DNA of 64,000 nucleotides from Lunularia cruciata (lineage: Eukaryota; Streptophyta; Marchantiopsida; Lunulariales; Lunulariaceae), in NCBI GenBank assembly GCA_948567375.1, contig OX419757.1, forward strand, positions 26,226,001-26,290,000. The letters are read 5' to 3'. Each line of letters begins with the position of its first letter. Position 1 is the first letter of the stretch. The position numbers and the translations under genes were made by a program. A model generated the notes under the pieces. The model had not been told where the DNA came from. It searched no databases and saw only the letters and a list, made by a program, of their open reading frames with translations. Shown here piece by piece: positions 1 through 10,255 of this stretch.

Positions 1-394
1 GTTGCAAATGAAAGGATGATAAGTACCTCCTCATCTTTATTTGATATCCTTGGGAAATAGTGACGCACCAAAGTTACTAATTATTTTAGTAACTCAAATT
101 ATTGGGTTAAAAGTCAAATAAAGTAAAAAAGCTAAAGGAATATCCATACTCATAAAAATATTCTCCTAAGCATGTGGTCTTATCTTGACCCAACCACTAA
201 GTCAAAGATTCCTTTGCATGGGCTATCCTTGGACTATAGAAGAATCCAAAACAAAGAACCTTATGTCCAAGAGTTCTCAACTCTTTCCTCAAAGCTAAAC
301 ACCTAGGAATAATACCAAGTCAATACACTAGAATCCAAAATAGTGGTGCTCATCTTTTCCACTTCCTCTAAAGTAAGATCCACTCTATCTTAGC

Positions 395-762
395 TATAAC
401 AATATGGAGTCTAGCAATAGAGTTAGTAGGGCTAACAAAGTAGCTTTACTAACTTAGATTAAGACAAATTAGCCTAGAATATTCTAGAAGTATCTAGGAA
501 GCTTCTTGGGAAGCTTCCCAGCTAGCTTAGCTTGCACTCCAAATAGGTAACTTCTAGAAAGAAGCTTCTAGAAGCTTTCCAATTAACTTGGCTTGCACTC
601 CAAAAAAGTGGCTCAAGGAAGCTTCTTTAGAAACTTCTCAAGAGCCTTGTGTGATCTATATAAATACAAGTTCATACTAGGAATTCAGAGTTTTCCCACA
701 TCCAAGTGTCCCAATGTGAGTTTCCATTCTCCTTTTTCTCTCCTTGGTTTTGGTCTTTTACA
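395..762 (+). mobile_element. Solo LTR of chromovirus family C, nested in the A LTR
   Basis: This 368-bp insertion starts TATAACAAT (TGTAACAAT in the copy at 57985) and ends CTTTTACA. It is flanked by an exact 5-bp duplication TTAGC (390-394 and 763-767), and removing it restores the A LTR sequence. It is rich in AAGCTT-centred palindromes between about 505 and 640. There is no internal region, so it is a solo LTR. Confidence 0.9.
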
Positions 763-1079
763 TTAGCTATGACTAACTTTAGCTAATCATGACAAATGTA
801 GAACTATCCTTTATCTCTTCATAAATAATATCTCTCAAGTACTTATAATACCAAACCAAATATCACAATAGCACATATATGCACAAATGGGTGTTACACA
901 TCTTCCATTCTACTATTTCTCTCCTTGGTCTTGGTCTTTTACATTAGCTTTGACTAACTTTAGCTAATCATGACTAATGTAGAACCATCCTTTATCTCTT
1001 TATAAATAATATCTCTCAAGTACTTATAATACCAAACCAAATATTGCAATAGCACATATATGCACAAATGGGTGTTACA
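718..1079. repeat. 181-bp tandem duplication of a C-LTR/A-LTR junction
   Basis: Units 718-898 and 899-1079 each contain the last bases of the C LTR, the TTAGC duplication and the final part of the A LTR up to GGGTGTTACA. A third partial unit runs from 1080 to about 1122. The duplication therefore happened after family C inserted into the A LTR. Confidence 0.8.
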
Positions 1080-1123
1080 CATCTTCCATTCTACTATTTC
1101 TCTCCTTGGTCTTTTACATTTAT

Positions 1124-1634
1124 CCCATTCTATTCCTATATCTTTGGCCAACATCATATGCAAGGTCTAATTGGTTCTCTCTACCAATCCATTGGAGTTT
1201 GGTTTAGAGGATGTAGTTACTTTATGTGTTATAGAATACGTTGCAGCATGGCTATAGTGATGCTTCTTGTAAACACTCCTCTGTTAGACACCAACTCCAA
1301 ATAGCAACCAAACCTAGAGATGATGCATTCATAAAGAAATCTGCCATTTTCATTTTCATTCTTGTCCCTCAATGGTCTAGTCTCAACCCACTTGGTAAGG
1401 TAATCAATAACTATCACAATATACCAATTGTTCCTTGGGGTTCTATTGAGAGAACCTATAAAGTCAATTCTCCACTTCTAAAAAGGCCATAGCAATGGAA
1501 TTGATATAAGGGGTGGATTGGAGGAAGACTTTCAAGCAAAAGCTTGACAAAAATTATAAGTTTCACAATAATCAAGATAGTCCTTAAAAATCTCCCTCCA
1601 ATGGTAGCATTCATCTAGAATCTTGAAAGCAGTC
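1124..1634 (-). pseudogene. A-old integrase fragment
   Basis: The minus strand aligns with the integrase of A-young (about 36870-37360): the core stretch with VIDYLTKWVE, then the sequence leading to the zinc-binding region. Stop codons and indels break the frame, and about 500 bp of the integrase C-terminus are missing beside the LTR. It continues at 2282 beyond a solo LTR. No intact product is possible. Confidence 0.8.
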
Positions 1635-2281
1635 TATGAGCTAGCCTATCTCTCACTCAAGATGAACCTCAGATGGCTATTCTTGTAGCCCACTGTGGAC
1701 TAAGAACACAAAGAACCCCAACTCCATCAAACTCCTCCAAGACTAACACTCAAAAACTCAAATCATTGCTCATTGGAGACCTCAATGAGAGAGAGATAGT
1801 TGAAAATGAAAGGATGATTAGTACCTACTCATCCCTAGTTTATATACTTGTGAAATAGTTTAGGAGCAAGGTGAGCTTGATACTAATATTTGTAGTGGAT
1901 TTTGGGAGTTTAATAAGTGGATGGATTACAATGAAAGAAAGAGGTTAAACTGATAATTCCATTGAAAAGAATAATGTTGTATTGAAAAATATTCACCAAA
2001 TTTTAGTACTTTGAGATAAAACAATTTTTTCCCACAAGTATACAATTAGAGGTACAAAAGTAAATATTAAGATACAAAGATAAATGTCACTAAATAGTTC
2101 TTTATTCCTACTTCTTTCACTTTTTGGGCAAAAACAACTTCTAGAACAAGGTAATGTCATCTTGGCCAATCATGACTAATGTATAACCATCCTTTATCTC
2201 CATATAAATAATATCTCTCAAGTTCTTGTAATACCAAACTAAATATCACAATAGCACATACACGTAGAAATGGGTGTTACA
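1635..2281 (-). mobile_element. Degenerate family A solo LTR inside A-old integrase
   Basis: The left part (1635-1863) begins TATGAGCTAGCC, a decayed TGTGAGCCGGCC, and matches the A LTR. The right part (2166-2281) matches the other LTR end including GGGTGTTACA. The central part of the LTR is replaced by about 300 bp of AT-rich sequence (1864-2165) that I cannot assign. Integrase homology resumes on both sides, so this is an insertion. The 4-bp flanks (AGTC, TGTA) no longer match. Confidence 0.75.
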
Positions 2282-4559
2282 TGTAACTTTTCCTATACCT
2301 TTCCCACATCCCAAACCTTCATGAAATTCCTTTATGAGTAAGATAGTCTCCTCCTCACCCACTACTCTTTGAACCCATTGCTCTTCAAAGTAGATCATCT
2401 GCTCTTTGATGAAAAAATAATTTCCTCCACCATTATGCAAGGTTTAGATCTTGCTACAAGGTCCTTCCTCTCCCTAGCAGACATCTCTTTTAGATAGTTA
2501 CCTCTTGTACCAAAGTCCACAATCTCTTGTACTTGATTGGAACCTCTTGAGTGATTGGAATTGTCATGAGCTCCTCAACCAAGAAGGAATCATCCAAGGG
2601 CTCAACTCCATCATGATCACAATCCCTAGATAACAAATCAACATTTTCATTTTTCTTCCTAGGCCTATCCTTAATGGTGTAATCATACTTAGATAAGAGT
2701 ATCATCCACCTTCCTAGCCTCCCTCCACATTAAGCTTGTTGAAGATGTTCTTCAAAGGCTTGTGATCCATGACAATAGTGGCCTCCCTCCAATCAAGTAG
2801 GGTCAAAACTTCTTGAGACCAAAAATCACCTTTCCCTTTCTATGACTAAATAATTTCTCTCTACTAAGACTATTTGTCTACTAGCATAAGCTAGTAAATG
2901 ATCATGCAAATCTAGTTCTAGTTTACTAAAACTACATCCTATAGCTACATTGGAAACATTAGTGTAAAGAATGAAAGGCTTACTCCAATCAGGTTTAGCA
3001 AGAATTGGAGCCATAACAAGGGATTGGTTGAGCTCATCAAAGCTTTGATGTCCTCCAAAATTACCATGTATTCTACACTTCCTTCATGTAAATTGTCAAT
3101 GCATAGGCCTTGTTGGAAAATGAAAAGATGAATCTCTTATAGTACCCAACCATCCCTAAGAATTAACATAAATTTTTCTGGCTTGAAGTGAATGGAAGCT
3201 CTTAATTTTTCTCACCTTTTAAGGATCTAATACTATTCCATCCTTGGAAATGATATGCCCTAAATGTTTGCCTTCTTCACAACCAAAGATGCAATTATTT
3301 GGCTGAGTGATGCATTTGCCTCATCCAAGCATTGAAAGACCTTGATTAAGTACTCAAAGTGCTCCTCCTTGCTCCCATAGACACAAAGTCATCAATGAAA
3401 ATATCTCACAAAGTTCTTAATGAAAGGTTCAAACAACTTGTTCATGAACTGTTGAAATGTGGCTAGAACATTACAAAGCCTAAAAAGCATGACCTTGAAA
3501 GCATAAGTAATCCAAGGTGTGGTGAGTTATTGATGCTCTAGTGCCATCTTGATTTCGTTGTAGCCACTTTAGCCATCCCCAAAAGTTTTTCTTTCATGAT
3601 TTGCAACCTCCTCTAAGATTTCATAAATGAATGGCAAGAGGTAGTAGTCCTTGGTGATAGCATTGAGTTTCTTGTAATCCACACATACTTGAATTTTTCT
3701 ATTCTTCTTCTTCATAACAATTGGAGATACCTAATCTGAATTCTCCACCTCAAAGATGAACTTAGCATCCTTGAGTTTATCAATCTACACCTTCACAATC
3801 AAAGCTATTGGTGGTCTAATACAATGTTTTTTTGGCAAATAGGTCTTGTATGTGACTCCAATTCCCAATAATCAAATTCCCAATTATCAAAAGATGGTGT
3901 ATCTAAATGTGAGTTATGATTTGTATTGGTTATTGGAACTATAACCCAATGGTTTGATAGCCCAATTCTCAAGTACACTTTATGCCATGGATCAATTGTT
4001 TGAGCTACTCTCCACTATGGTCTTCCAAGTAGCAAATCATAGCTTGCACCCTTCAAGACTTAAAAAGTCATGAGATTTTGAACTTCCATACCCAATATTA
4101 CCACCTTGTCCATCACACATGTAGATTGAACTTGTTGCTTGTTTGTCATGCTCATGATAAATATCAAAGTCTAGAGAGTATCATACCCAACTTCTTAATC
4201 AACTTCTCTTACATAGCATTCACCATAGATTATCCATCAACAAGTACATCCTTGATGTTGTGAACATTCATCCTCACATCAATCTTGGAAGTGTACTTGC
4301 AAGCTTCCCCATGGTGTTGGTTTTACATCCACTACCCCATTGATACCAGACCCTTTGCTTTCTTCTTTCTCTTGCTACTTGTAGAGCCCTAATTCTTTCC
4401 TCAATGTAGAATTCAAAACAATCACTTGACCAACCATGATGTTGGCCTTGTGACTACAAAAATCTTCCAACACATTTAATCCTATTTTTTCTTTGAGATC
4501 AAGAAATCATCCATCCCTAAAATTCTTCCTTGGAGTCTTTGTTGATGGTGTTGAACAAG
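2282..4559 (-). pseudogene. A-old pol: integrase zinc region, RNase H, reverse transcriptase, protease (decayed)
   Basis: Read on the minus strand this is collinear with A-young 37370-39990. Recognisable pieces are the end of RNase H with DLLSRDCDHDG (2490-2705), RNase H with KPDWSKPFILYTN (2826-3014, catalytic Asp changed to Asn), RT sequence around 3240-3740, and the protease end around 3960-4300. Many stops and frameshifts make it inactive. At 4559 it is cut by element B-1 and resumes at 14647. Within the Ty3/gypsy group it belongs to the non-chromodomain type like A-young. Confidence 0.85.
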
Positions 4560-5329
4560 TGTGACAACCTAACAAGTATCACTTTTGCAGTAATCAATAT
4601 GTAATCATTTGTTGCCATAGAGATACTATTTAAAAATAGTCAAATATGAAGTAAAATGTCACAAACCAGTTCTTCTTAATTGCATCTTTAGTCTCTTGGG
4701 TAGAAACCACACCCAAAAGAGAGTAATAAGCATTGAGTCACAATCTGGTTACACATTAACAACACTTATAATCACACTTCATCAAATCTTTCCAAACCAA
4801 TCTTGATTATGATGATTCAATTTGCCCCAAGAAGGCTACCTCACCATAAAATGACTTTTCCACAAAATTGTGTTCCACCCCTCCACTAAAGGCACAAATC
4901 CTTTGCATCACTCAATCCAAAGTTGCACTCACCAATGCAATATACTACCAACACTAGAATTCCTCATGGATTTTTCAAGGCATTGCTTTGATCGCTCTCC
5001 ACTTAGGATCAAAAACACAAAATGAAAATCATAGCCATAGAATCTAACATCTAACACACTCAAACTTGCAATTCAAACTTCTTCAAACACTCACAAACAC
5101 AAATATAGGATTGACATTCAAAATTAAGCTAAAACAACAATCAGTGAGTTACAGCGTTGAGTTACAACACTTCACTTTACTCAACTCTAAAAATATGAAT
5201 TTTGAACAACATAACAATGCAAATGCTTCCTTTAAATAGGTAGATCACTTGATATTTATCTAACTACATACCATTTCACCTCCTACTTTACCAACCTATA
5301 GATCCAAAATGACATTCCACTTCTTCATA

Positions 5330-7250
5330 TCTGCCTCTTCAGATCTTAAAACTATTACTAATTTGATCCAATGTTTGCCTCTACTTTGGCTTCTATACCT
5401 ATGTAACTACAATCTTCTCTTGCACTTTGGATTCATCTTCTACTTCCTCTACTATAAAGTCTTCAGTCTAAATTGTGATTGAAATCATAGTCTTACTAAT
5501 TACATTCTCTTCCCTTACTCTAACTTCTTGAAATGCTTCAGGTAACTCACCCAAAGACACTTGCACACTTGCCATCGCTACTTTGCATTGGATTTCTTCC
5601 TTCACACTACTCCAAAGTTCATCTAAATCTGATCTAATTAAATCTAATTTGAAAGTCACATTGTCTCTTACTTTTGACATTTTCCTATCTACTCTCGCTC
5701 TTAAGCAAATCAAAAGATTGTTCAATTTTATGTCCTACAACTTTCTCTTTTTAGTCTCTTGCATTAACAACTTCAACTCATGCAGTCTTGATTCTTCCAT
5801 CTTCACCTCCAACTCAGTACTCATCATGATTTTCATCCTCTTGAAAATCTCTCCTACCAATTTTGATGTATACCCATGAGTTCTCTCCACCTTCAACTCA
5901 TCACAATACATTTGCAATTTGACTTCATACTCAGCCTTCAATGTCTTCTCCTCCTCTACATATTGAGCAATCTAGGTTTTGGCGTTTCTTACCAGATCTT
6001 GTAGTCTTGCCTCCTCTTGATGTCTACTCATCAATTCTCTTTGCCATGCTTGATCTTTATCTACAACACTCAATCTTAAGCTCACCAACTCTTGCTCCAT
6101 TACTATTGCAATGACTTTCGAATGTATTACTTCAAGTTGTTTCATTAAATTTTCTCTTTAGCTTCTCAAATGATGCCTTTTGACTCTTTACTTCTTTGGC
6201 TTGACATTCAAGATCTCTCCCATGCTTTTCAAAATTATCCTACAAGTTATCTAAAGTCTTCTTTCAAAGTACCACATCAACTTGAAGTTCTTTGGCTTCT
6301 TCTTCTATTTGGGTTAACTTCTCCTTCAACTCCCACTTAGAAGTTCCAAACTCTTACTTAAAGTTCTCCACTTAGATACTTCATCAGTTACAACTCATCC
6401 TTCACCTCGGGATGATCTTTTTGTATCTTCTTCTTCTCCTTCTTCAAATGCAATAACAAAGGACAAAAAATCACTAAAAAATACTCTACCCCATTGAAAT
6501 CTCTCACCTTGTACTCATTGTCTTTGTACTTGGCTTTCCTAGGCATGTCCTCCCTCCAGTTTACAATCATTTGTCTTGTCCATTGGTGAAAGCACTTTGC
6601 CCAATTCACCTTTTCTCTTGCAAACAATTGATGAAAGAAAACCACCTATTTCATCATCACATAAGTAGTTTGCTCAGGTTTGAACATTGTCAACAAAGCC
6701 TCAATGATTTATTGGGTCCTAATAGGTATCCACCTTGTAGCCATTGTTGGTACATGGAGCACTTTAGGAATTTCTTACTTCTATGGTTTCTTCTAAAGCC
6801 TCACCCTTTTGATAGAAGAGGACTTTTGGCCACATCCCCTACTTCCTTTCCTAGGACTAACATCCAATCCAACTCTGTCCATCAAGCCAAATTTCCTCTC
6901 TTCCCCATTTCTTGGGGGCCATTCTCACAATTTATTGGCAACTACTTTTGCCATGAACCTTGGAAAACTCAAGTTCCAATTCCAGGCCAAAAATGTGATT
7001 CAAAGTCTACTTAGGACTTTGATCCATGCCACTAAATCTAACCTCCAAATTGCTAAACTCCTCACCACAAGTGAGGAGCTCTTCCTACCTCCCTTCTTTG
7101 GCATCAGGTGCTCACAAATTCTAGGTCATTGGATCATTATCCCCTCTCCTAGACATGTGATTCTAACTCACTCAAGTCTTTGGAAAATTAAACTCTCATT
7201 TGGCCTCATAACTTGCATTCCTTTGGGACAACTATTAATAGGAACATGAT
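5330..7250 (-). pseudogene. B-1 copy of the family B protein gene (decayed)
   Basis: On the minus strand the N-terminal domain lies around 6880-7060 (WNWNLSFPRF, matching WNWNVSFPRF in other copies). It is followed by the block with LFAREKVNWAKCFHQWTRQM (6388-6645) and by coiled-coil segments at 5735-5941 and 5468-5725 (RARVDRKMSKV). Frames are interrupted many times. This looks like one of the older copies; the better preserved ones are B-4 and B-5. The function is unknown. Confidence 0.7.
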
Positions 7251-7535
7251 ATCTTCTTGACATTTCAAATTTCTCTTGTCAAAGTCTTAATTTTATAATG
7301 CTCTATGGTGCAATCATTCTACAATCAATTTGCAATCAACACTCACAAATCTTGCATGTTTGTTTCTTGTCACTCTTAAATTATCCTTCTCATGACTCAG
7401 CCATTTCCTTGATTGTACCTTCATGACTTGCTTGACCAAAAGAAAATTTTTAAGAACTTCTTTGGATCAGGTTAGGCTTCCCAATATGAAGTAGACTTAC
7501 TTCAGATCTACCACTCTGTAAGTCCAATCTGAGTC

Positions 7536-8223
7536 TATAACACCCATTTGTGCATGTATGTGGTATTGTGATATTTAGCTTGGTATTACAAGTACTTGAG
7601 AGATATTATTTATATAGAGATTAAGGATGGCTCTACATTAGTCATGATTAGCTAAAGTTAGTCATAGCTAAGATAGAGAGGACCTTACTTTAGAGAAAGT
7701 GAAAAAGATGAGCACTACTATTTTGGATTCTAGTGTGTTGACTTGGTATTATTCCAAGGTTTTTGGCTTTGAAGAAAGAGTTGAGAACTCTTGGGCCCGC
7801 AAGCCTTTTTTTTGGATACTTCTATAATCCAAGGATAGCCATGTGAAGGAATCCTTGACTTAGTGGTTGGGTCAAGATAAGATCACATGCTAATGAAATA
7901 TGCCCATGTGAATGGATATTCCTTTATACTTTTTGACTTTACTTGACTTTTTGCCTAGTAACTTGAGTTACTCCAGTAATTAGTAACTTTGGTGCGTAAC
8001 TATTTCACAAGTATCTAAACAAGGGGTGAAGAGGTACTCATCATCCTTTCATTTGCAACTATCTCTCTCTCATTGAGTACTTTGGTGAGCAATGTCTTGA
8101 GTCTTGGAGTGTTAGCCTTGGAGGAGTATGATGGAGTTGGGGTTCCTTGGCTTCTTAGTCCATGGTGTGCTACCATAATAGCCATCAGAGGTTCATCTTG
8201 AGTGAGAGATAGGCTGGCTCACA
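7536..8223 (+). repeat. 5' LTR of A-mid
   Basis: It starts TATAACACCC (a decayed TGTAACACCC) and ends GGCTCACA. It contains a TATA-like ATTATTTATATAGAG motif about 70-85 bp from its start. It is 688 bp long against 691 bp for the 3' LTR. Many differences from the 3' LTR are C to T or G to A, as expected for methylated repeats. Confidence 0.92.
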
Positions 8224-8320
8224 TTTTTGGTTTCGTTGCCAAGACCAAAAATGTGAGCCGGCCTGTCTCTCACTCAGGATGAACCTCTGATGGCTATTGT
8301 GGTAGCACAACATGGACTAA
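8155..8320. repeat. 77-bp inverted repeat at the LTR/primer-site junction of A-mid
   Basis: The left arm 8155-8231 is the last part of the 5' LTR plus the first bases after it. The right arm 8244-8320 is the same sequence inverted, with 5 mismatches in 77. The 12-bp spacer 8232-8243 is primer-site sequence. In A-young the corresponding place holds about 240 bp of unrelated leader sequence, so the right arm replaced that segment. Confidence 0.92.
8228..8244 (+). other. Primer-binding site of A-mid
   Basis: TGGTTTCGTTGCCAAGA lies four bases after the LTR end. The A-young equivalent is TGGTTCCGTTGCCGAGA. The pattern resembles the TGGCGCCGTTGCCGGGG-type sites known from plant Athila/Tat elements. 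The priming tRNA was not determined. Confidence 0.65.
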
Positions 8321-8829
8321 AATTGCAGATTTTGGGGATTAAGGTGATTTTGGGCAAAATCTCAAGTTTGAGATCTGAACTTGAAATTTTCTACACATAA
8401 TAGCTTGGGTTATCCTTCAGTTATCACACTTGAAATTATTGTGAGAGCTACTATGCGCAATGAGCTAGAATTTTTGAATTCAGTGCATAATATCCTACTT
8501 TCTACCACAAAAATTAGAGAGAGATCATTGTTGCGCAGGGAGTTATGAGTTTTTGAAGTGAAGGGAGTGGTTTTCAGACCAAATCTGAAATATGTGTGCT
8601 GAATAGAAAGGTGTCTAGGCCAAATTGCTTGATGAAAAGATCTTAAATTTTTCAAGGAGGGACACTTTAAAGTTGTTATCAAGTGTGCAAAATTTCAGAG
8701 GACTGTCACATCCTAGTTGAGAGATTTGAATGAAATTGTGAGGAAGTGTCAATTCTACAGAGTTGAGATCTCATGCATGAGGAATTTGAGAGCAGCAAAA
8801 AGCATGTTTGAGTGTTAAGATTCATCTTG

Positions 8830-9300
8830 GGACTATGAAGTGTCATCAAGAGTGGAAATTGAGACAATAAGGTTCCCAAAGGGTATGAGGTGATTGTAGG
8901 GGTAGATTTGAGGAAAAGAGAGTTTACAATAAAATTTAAAGAGAGTGTTGAGAGGATCCAAAGAGCTATGCAACTTAGACTCACTCTTGGAGTAGAGTGA
9001 GTCTAAGTGCTTTCTATGTGGAGAGAAGAAACATAAGGCAAGTTCATGTCTGTTGACCTTTGAGAGCAAGAGATTGAGGGAAAGGAGAGGCTTACTTGAC
9101 TTGGGTTTGCATGTTGGACCTTCTTCACCAAGATTGGGAGGGAGACCAAGGAGTTGTGTGAGGTTTGTGGAGTGGAAGGACTTCCAAAAGGACATGAGTG
9201 TAGTGGAGTAAAAGCACTTTTGGAGACTTTGGTGAAGGATCTTGGAGAGAGTCTTAGAACAACTATAGAAGATGGAGATAATCTTTTAACTTATGGATAA
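8830..9300 (+). pseudogene. A-mid remnant of the extra ORF upstream of gag (ORF0)
   Basis: The plus strand carries a broken version of the 165-codon ORF seen intact in A-young at 41385-41882. ESKCFLCGEKKHKASSC retains the C-X2-C-X4-H-X4-C zinc-knuckle spacing, followed by the RERRGLLDLGLHVGPSSPRLGG block. Small indels and stops break the frame on both sides. It lies between the primer site and gag. Its presence in three family A copies suggests it is a real component of the element. Confidence 0.7.
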
Positions 9301-9502
9301 ACTATCCATGAGAGTTCGATTAATATGCACTCTAGGATTTGATGTTGCTATAGAAATCTTGAAGCAACCTGAACCTTTTGTGTTCCCTAGAGTGGATTAT
9401 TCTCAAACGGTGTTAGTCATGTATATACTCTATTAGTTATATAGTGAGAGAAAGAAAAGAGAAAAAAAATTTGAGAGAAAAGAAAGATAATGAGGGGTTA
9501 AG

Positions 9503-10255
9503 ATGTGGAAACTTCTGGTTTTCTTTGGCAAGGATGGAGAAGATGTGGAGGCCTTTGTGAGAGACTTCAAGAGGGCTTACATAGGAAACAATGAGAGGAG
9601 GAAGAATGAATGGGCCTCATTATTACCAGATTTCTTTGAGGATGCCGCACTTACATGGTATGAGTCAGAATACCAAAAGAGAGAGAAGAGAGATGGGGAA
9701 GAAGAGTCTTGGGAGAGTTTGACTTCAGCACTCATTGAGAACTTTCTCCCATATGAGAGTTATGAGAGATTGATGAGTGAATTATCCTTTCTCAAACAAG
9801 GAGATGGAGAGAAAGTGAGATTCTATGTGGAAAGAGTGGAAAAGTTAGAGTCCAAATTTTGCATAGTGTTGAGGAAGGACAGGGATGATGTGGAGACTAC
9901 TATGATTGGCATAGGGGCCATGCTCTCCAAGAATTTTGTGGGAAGGTTGAGACCACAAATTAGAAGCAAGGTGAGATATGAGAAACCTTCTTTAAAGGTT
10001 GAAGCTATTAAGATCACAATTCGTATGGAAGAGAGTTTAGAAGGAGATGAGAGTGATTTGGTGGTGAAGAATGTTGTGCATCTTCCTCAAGGCTACAGGT
10101 ATGGTGGAACTTCTGATACTTTGGTGGCAAGGGTTGCACCACAAGTAGTAGTTGCTCCAGTTATTGCACCTCCACCAAAGGATCCACTTCAAAATCAATG
10201 TAGTGCAACTATAGGAGAAGAGATGGGTGGATCAAAATGTAGGGAGAGTGCCTAG
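9503..10255 (+). CDS. gag: A-mid gag, N-terminal part (truncated by frameshift)
   Basis: This 250-codon ORF is collinear with the gag part of A-young (41149 and below). It begins MWKLLVFFGKDGEDVEAF and contains the retrotransposon-gag capsid-like block with TWYESEYQKRE (about residues 45-60). A frameshift after about residue 235 cuts it off; the reading continues in another frame from 10227. The nucleocapsid knuckle is lost: CFGCG of A-young is CFGYG here. In an intact element gag would form the cytoplasmic particle that packages the RNA. This copy is unlikely to work. Confidence 0.75.
   Translation: MWKLLVFFGKDGEDVEAFVRDFKRAYIGNNERRKNEWASLLPDFFEDAALTWYESEYQKREKRDGEEESWESLTSALIENFLPYESYERLMSELSFLKQGDGEKVRFYVERVEKLESKFCIVLRKDRDDVETTMIGIGAMLSKNFVGRLRPQIRSKVRYEKPSLKVEAIKITIRMEESLEGDESDLVVKNVVHLPQGYRYGGTSDTLVARVAPQVVVAPVIAPPPKDPLQNQCSATIGEEMGGSKCRESA

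Larger units (their letters stand above)
1..1079 (-). mobile_element. Family A LTR, 3' LTR of the outermost element A-old (left part outside the window)
   Basis: In minus orientation this matches the LTRs at 35614-36290 and 42719-43395, but its first ~150 bp lie outside the window. It ends at 1079 in the family terminus GGGTGTTACA and runs directly into antisense integrase sequence, so it is the 3' LTR of a minus-strand element. It is interrupted by a family C solo LTR (395-762), and its end is tandemly duplicated (718-1079). Confidence 0.8.

Noticed and set aside
500-640. Clustered AAGCTT palindromes as a CRISPR-like or regulatory array
   Set aside because: They are diverged short palindromes inside a family C LTR, repeated in the LTR at 57985; spacing is irregular.
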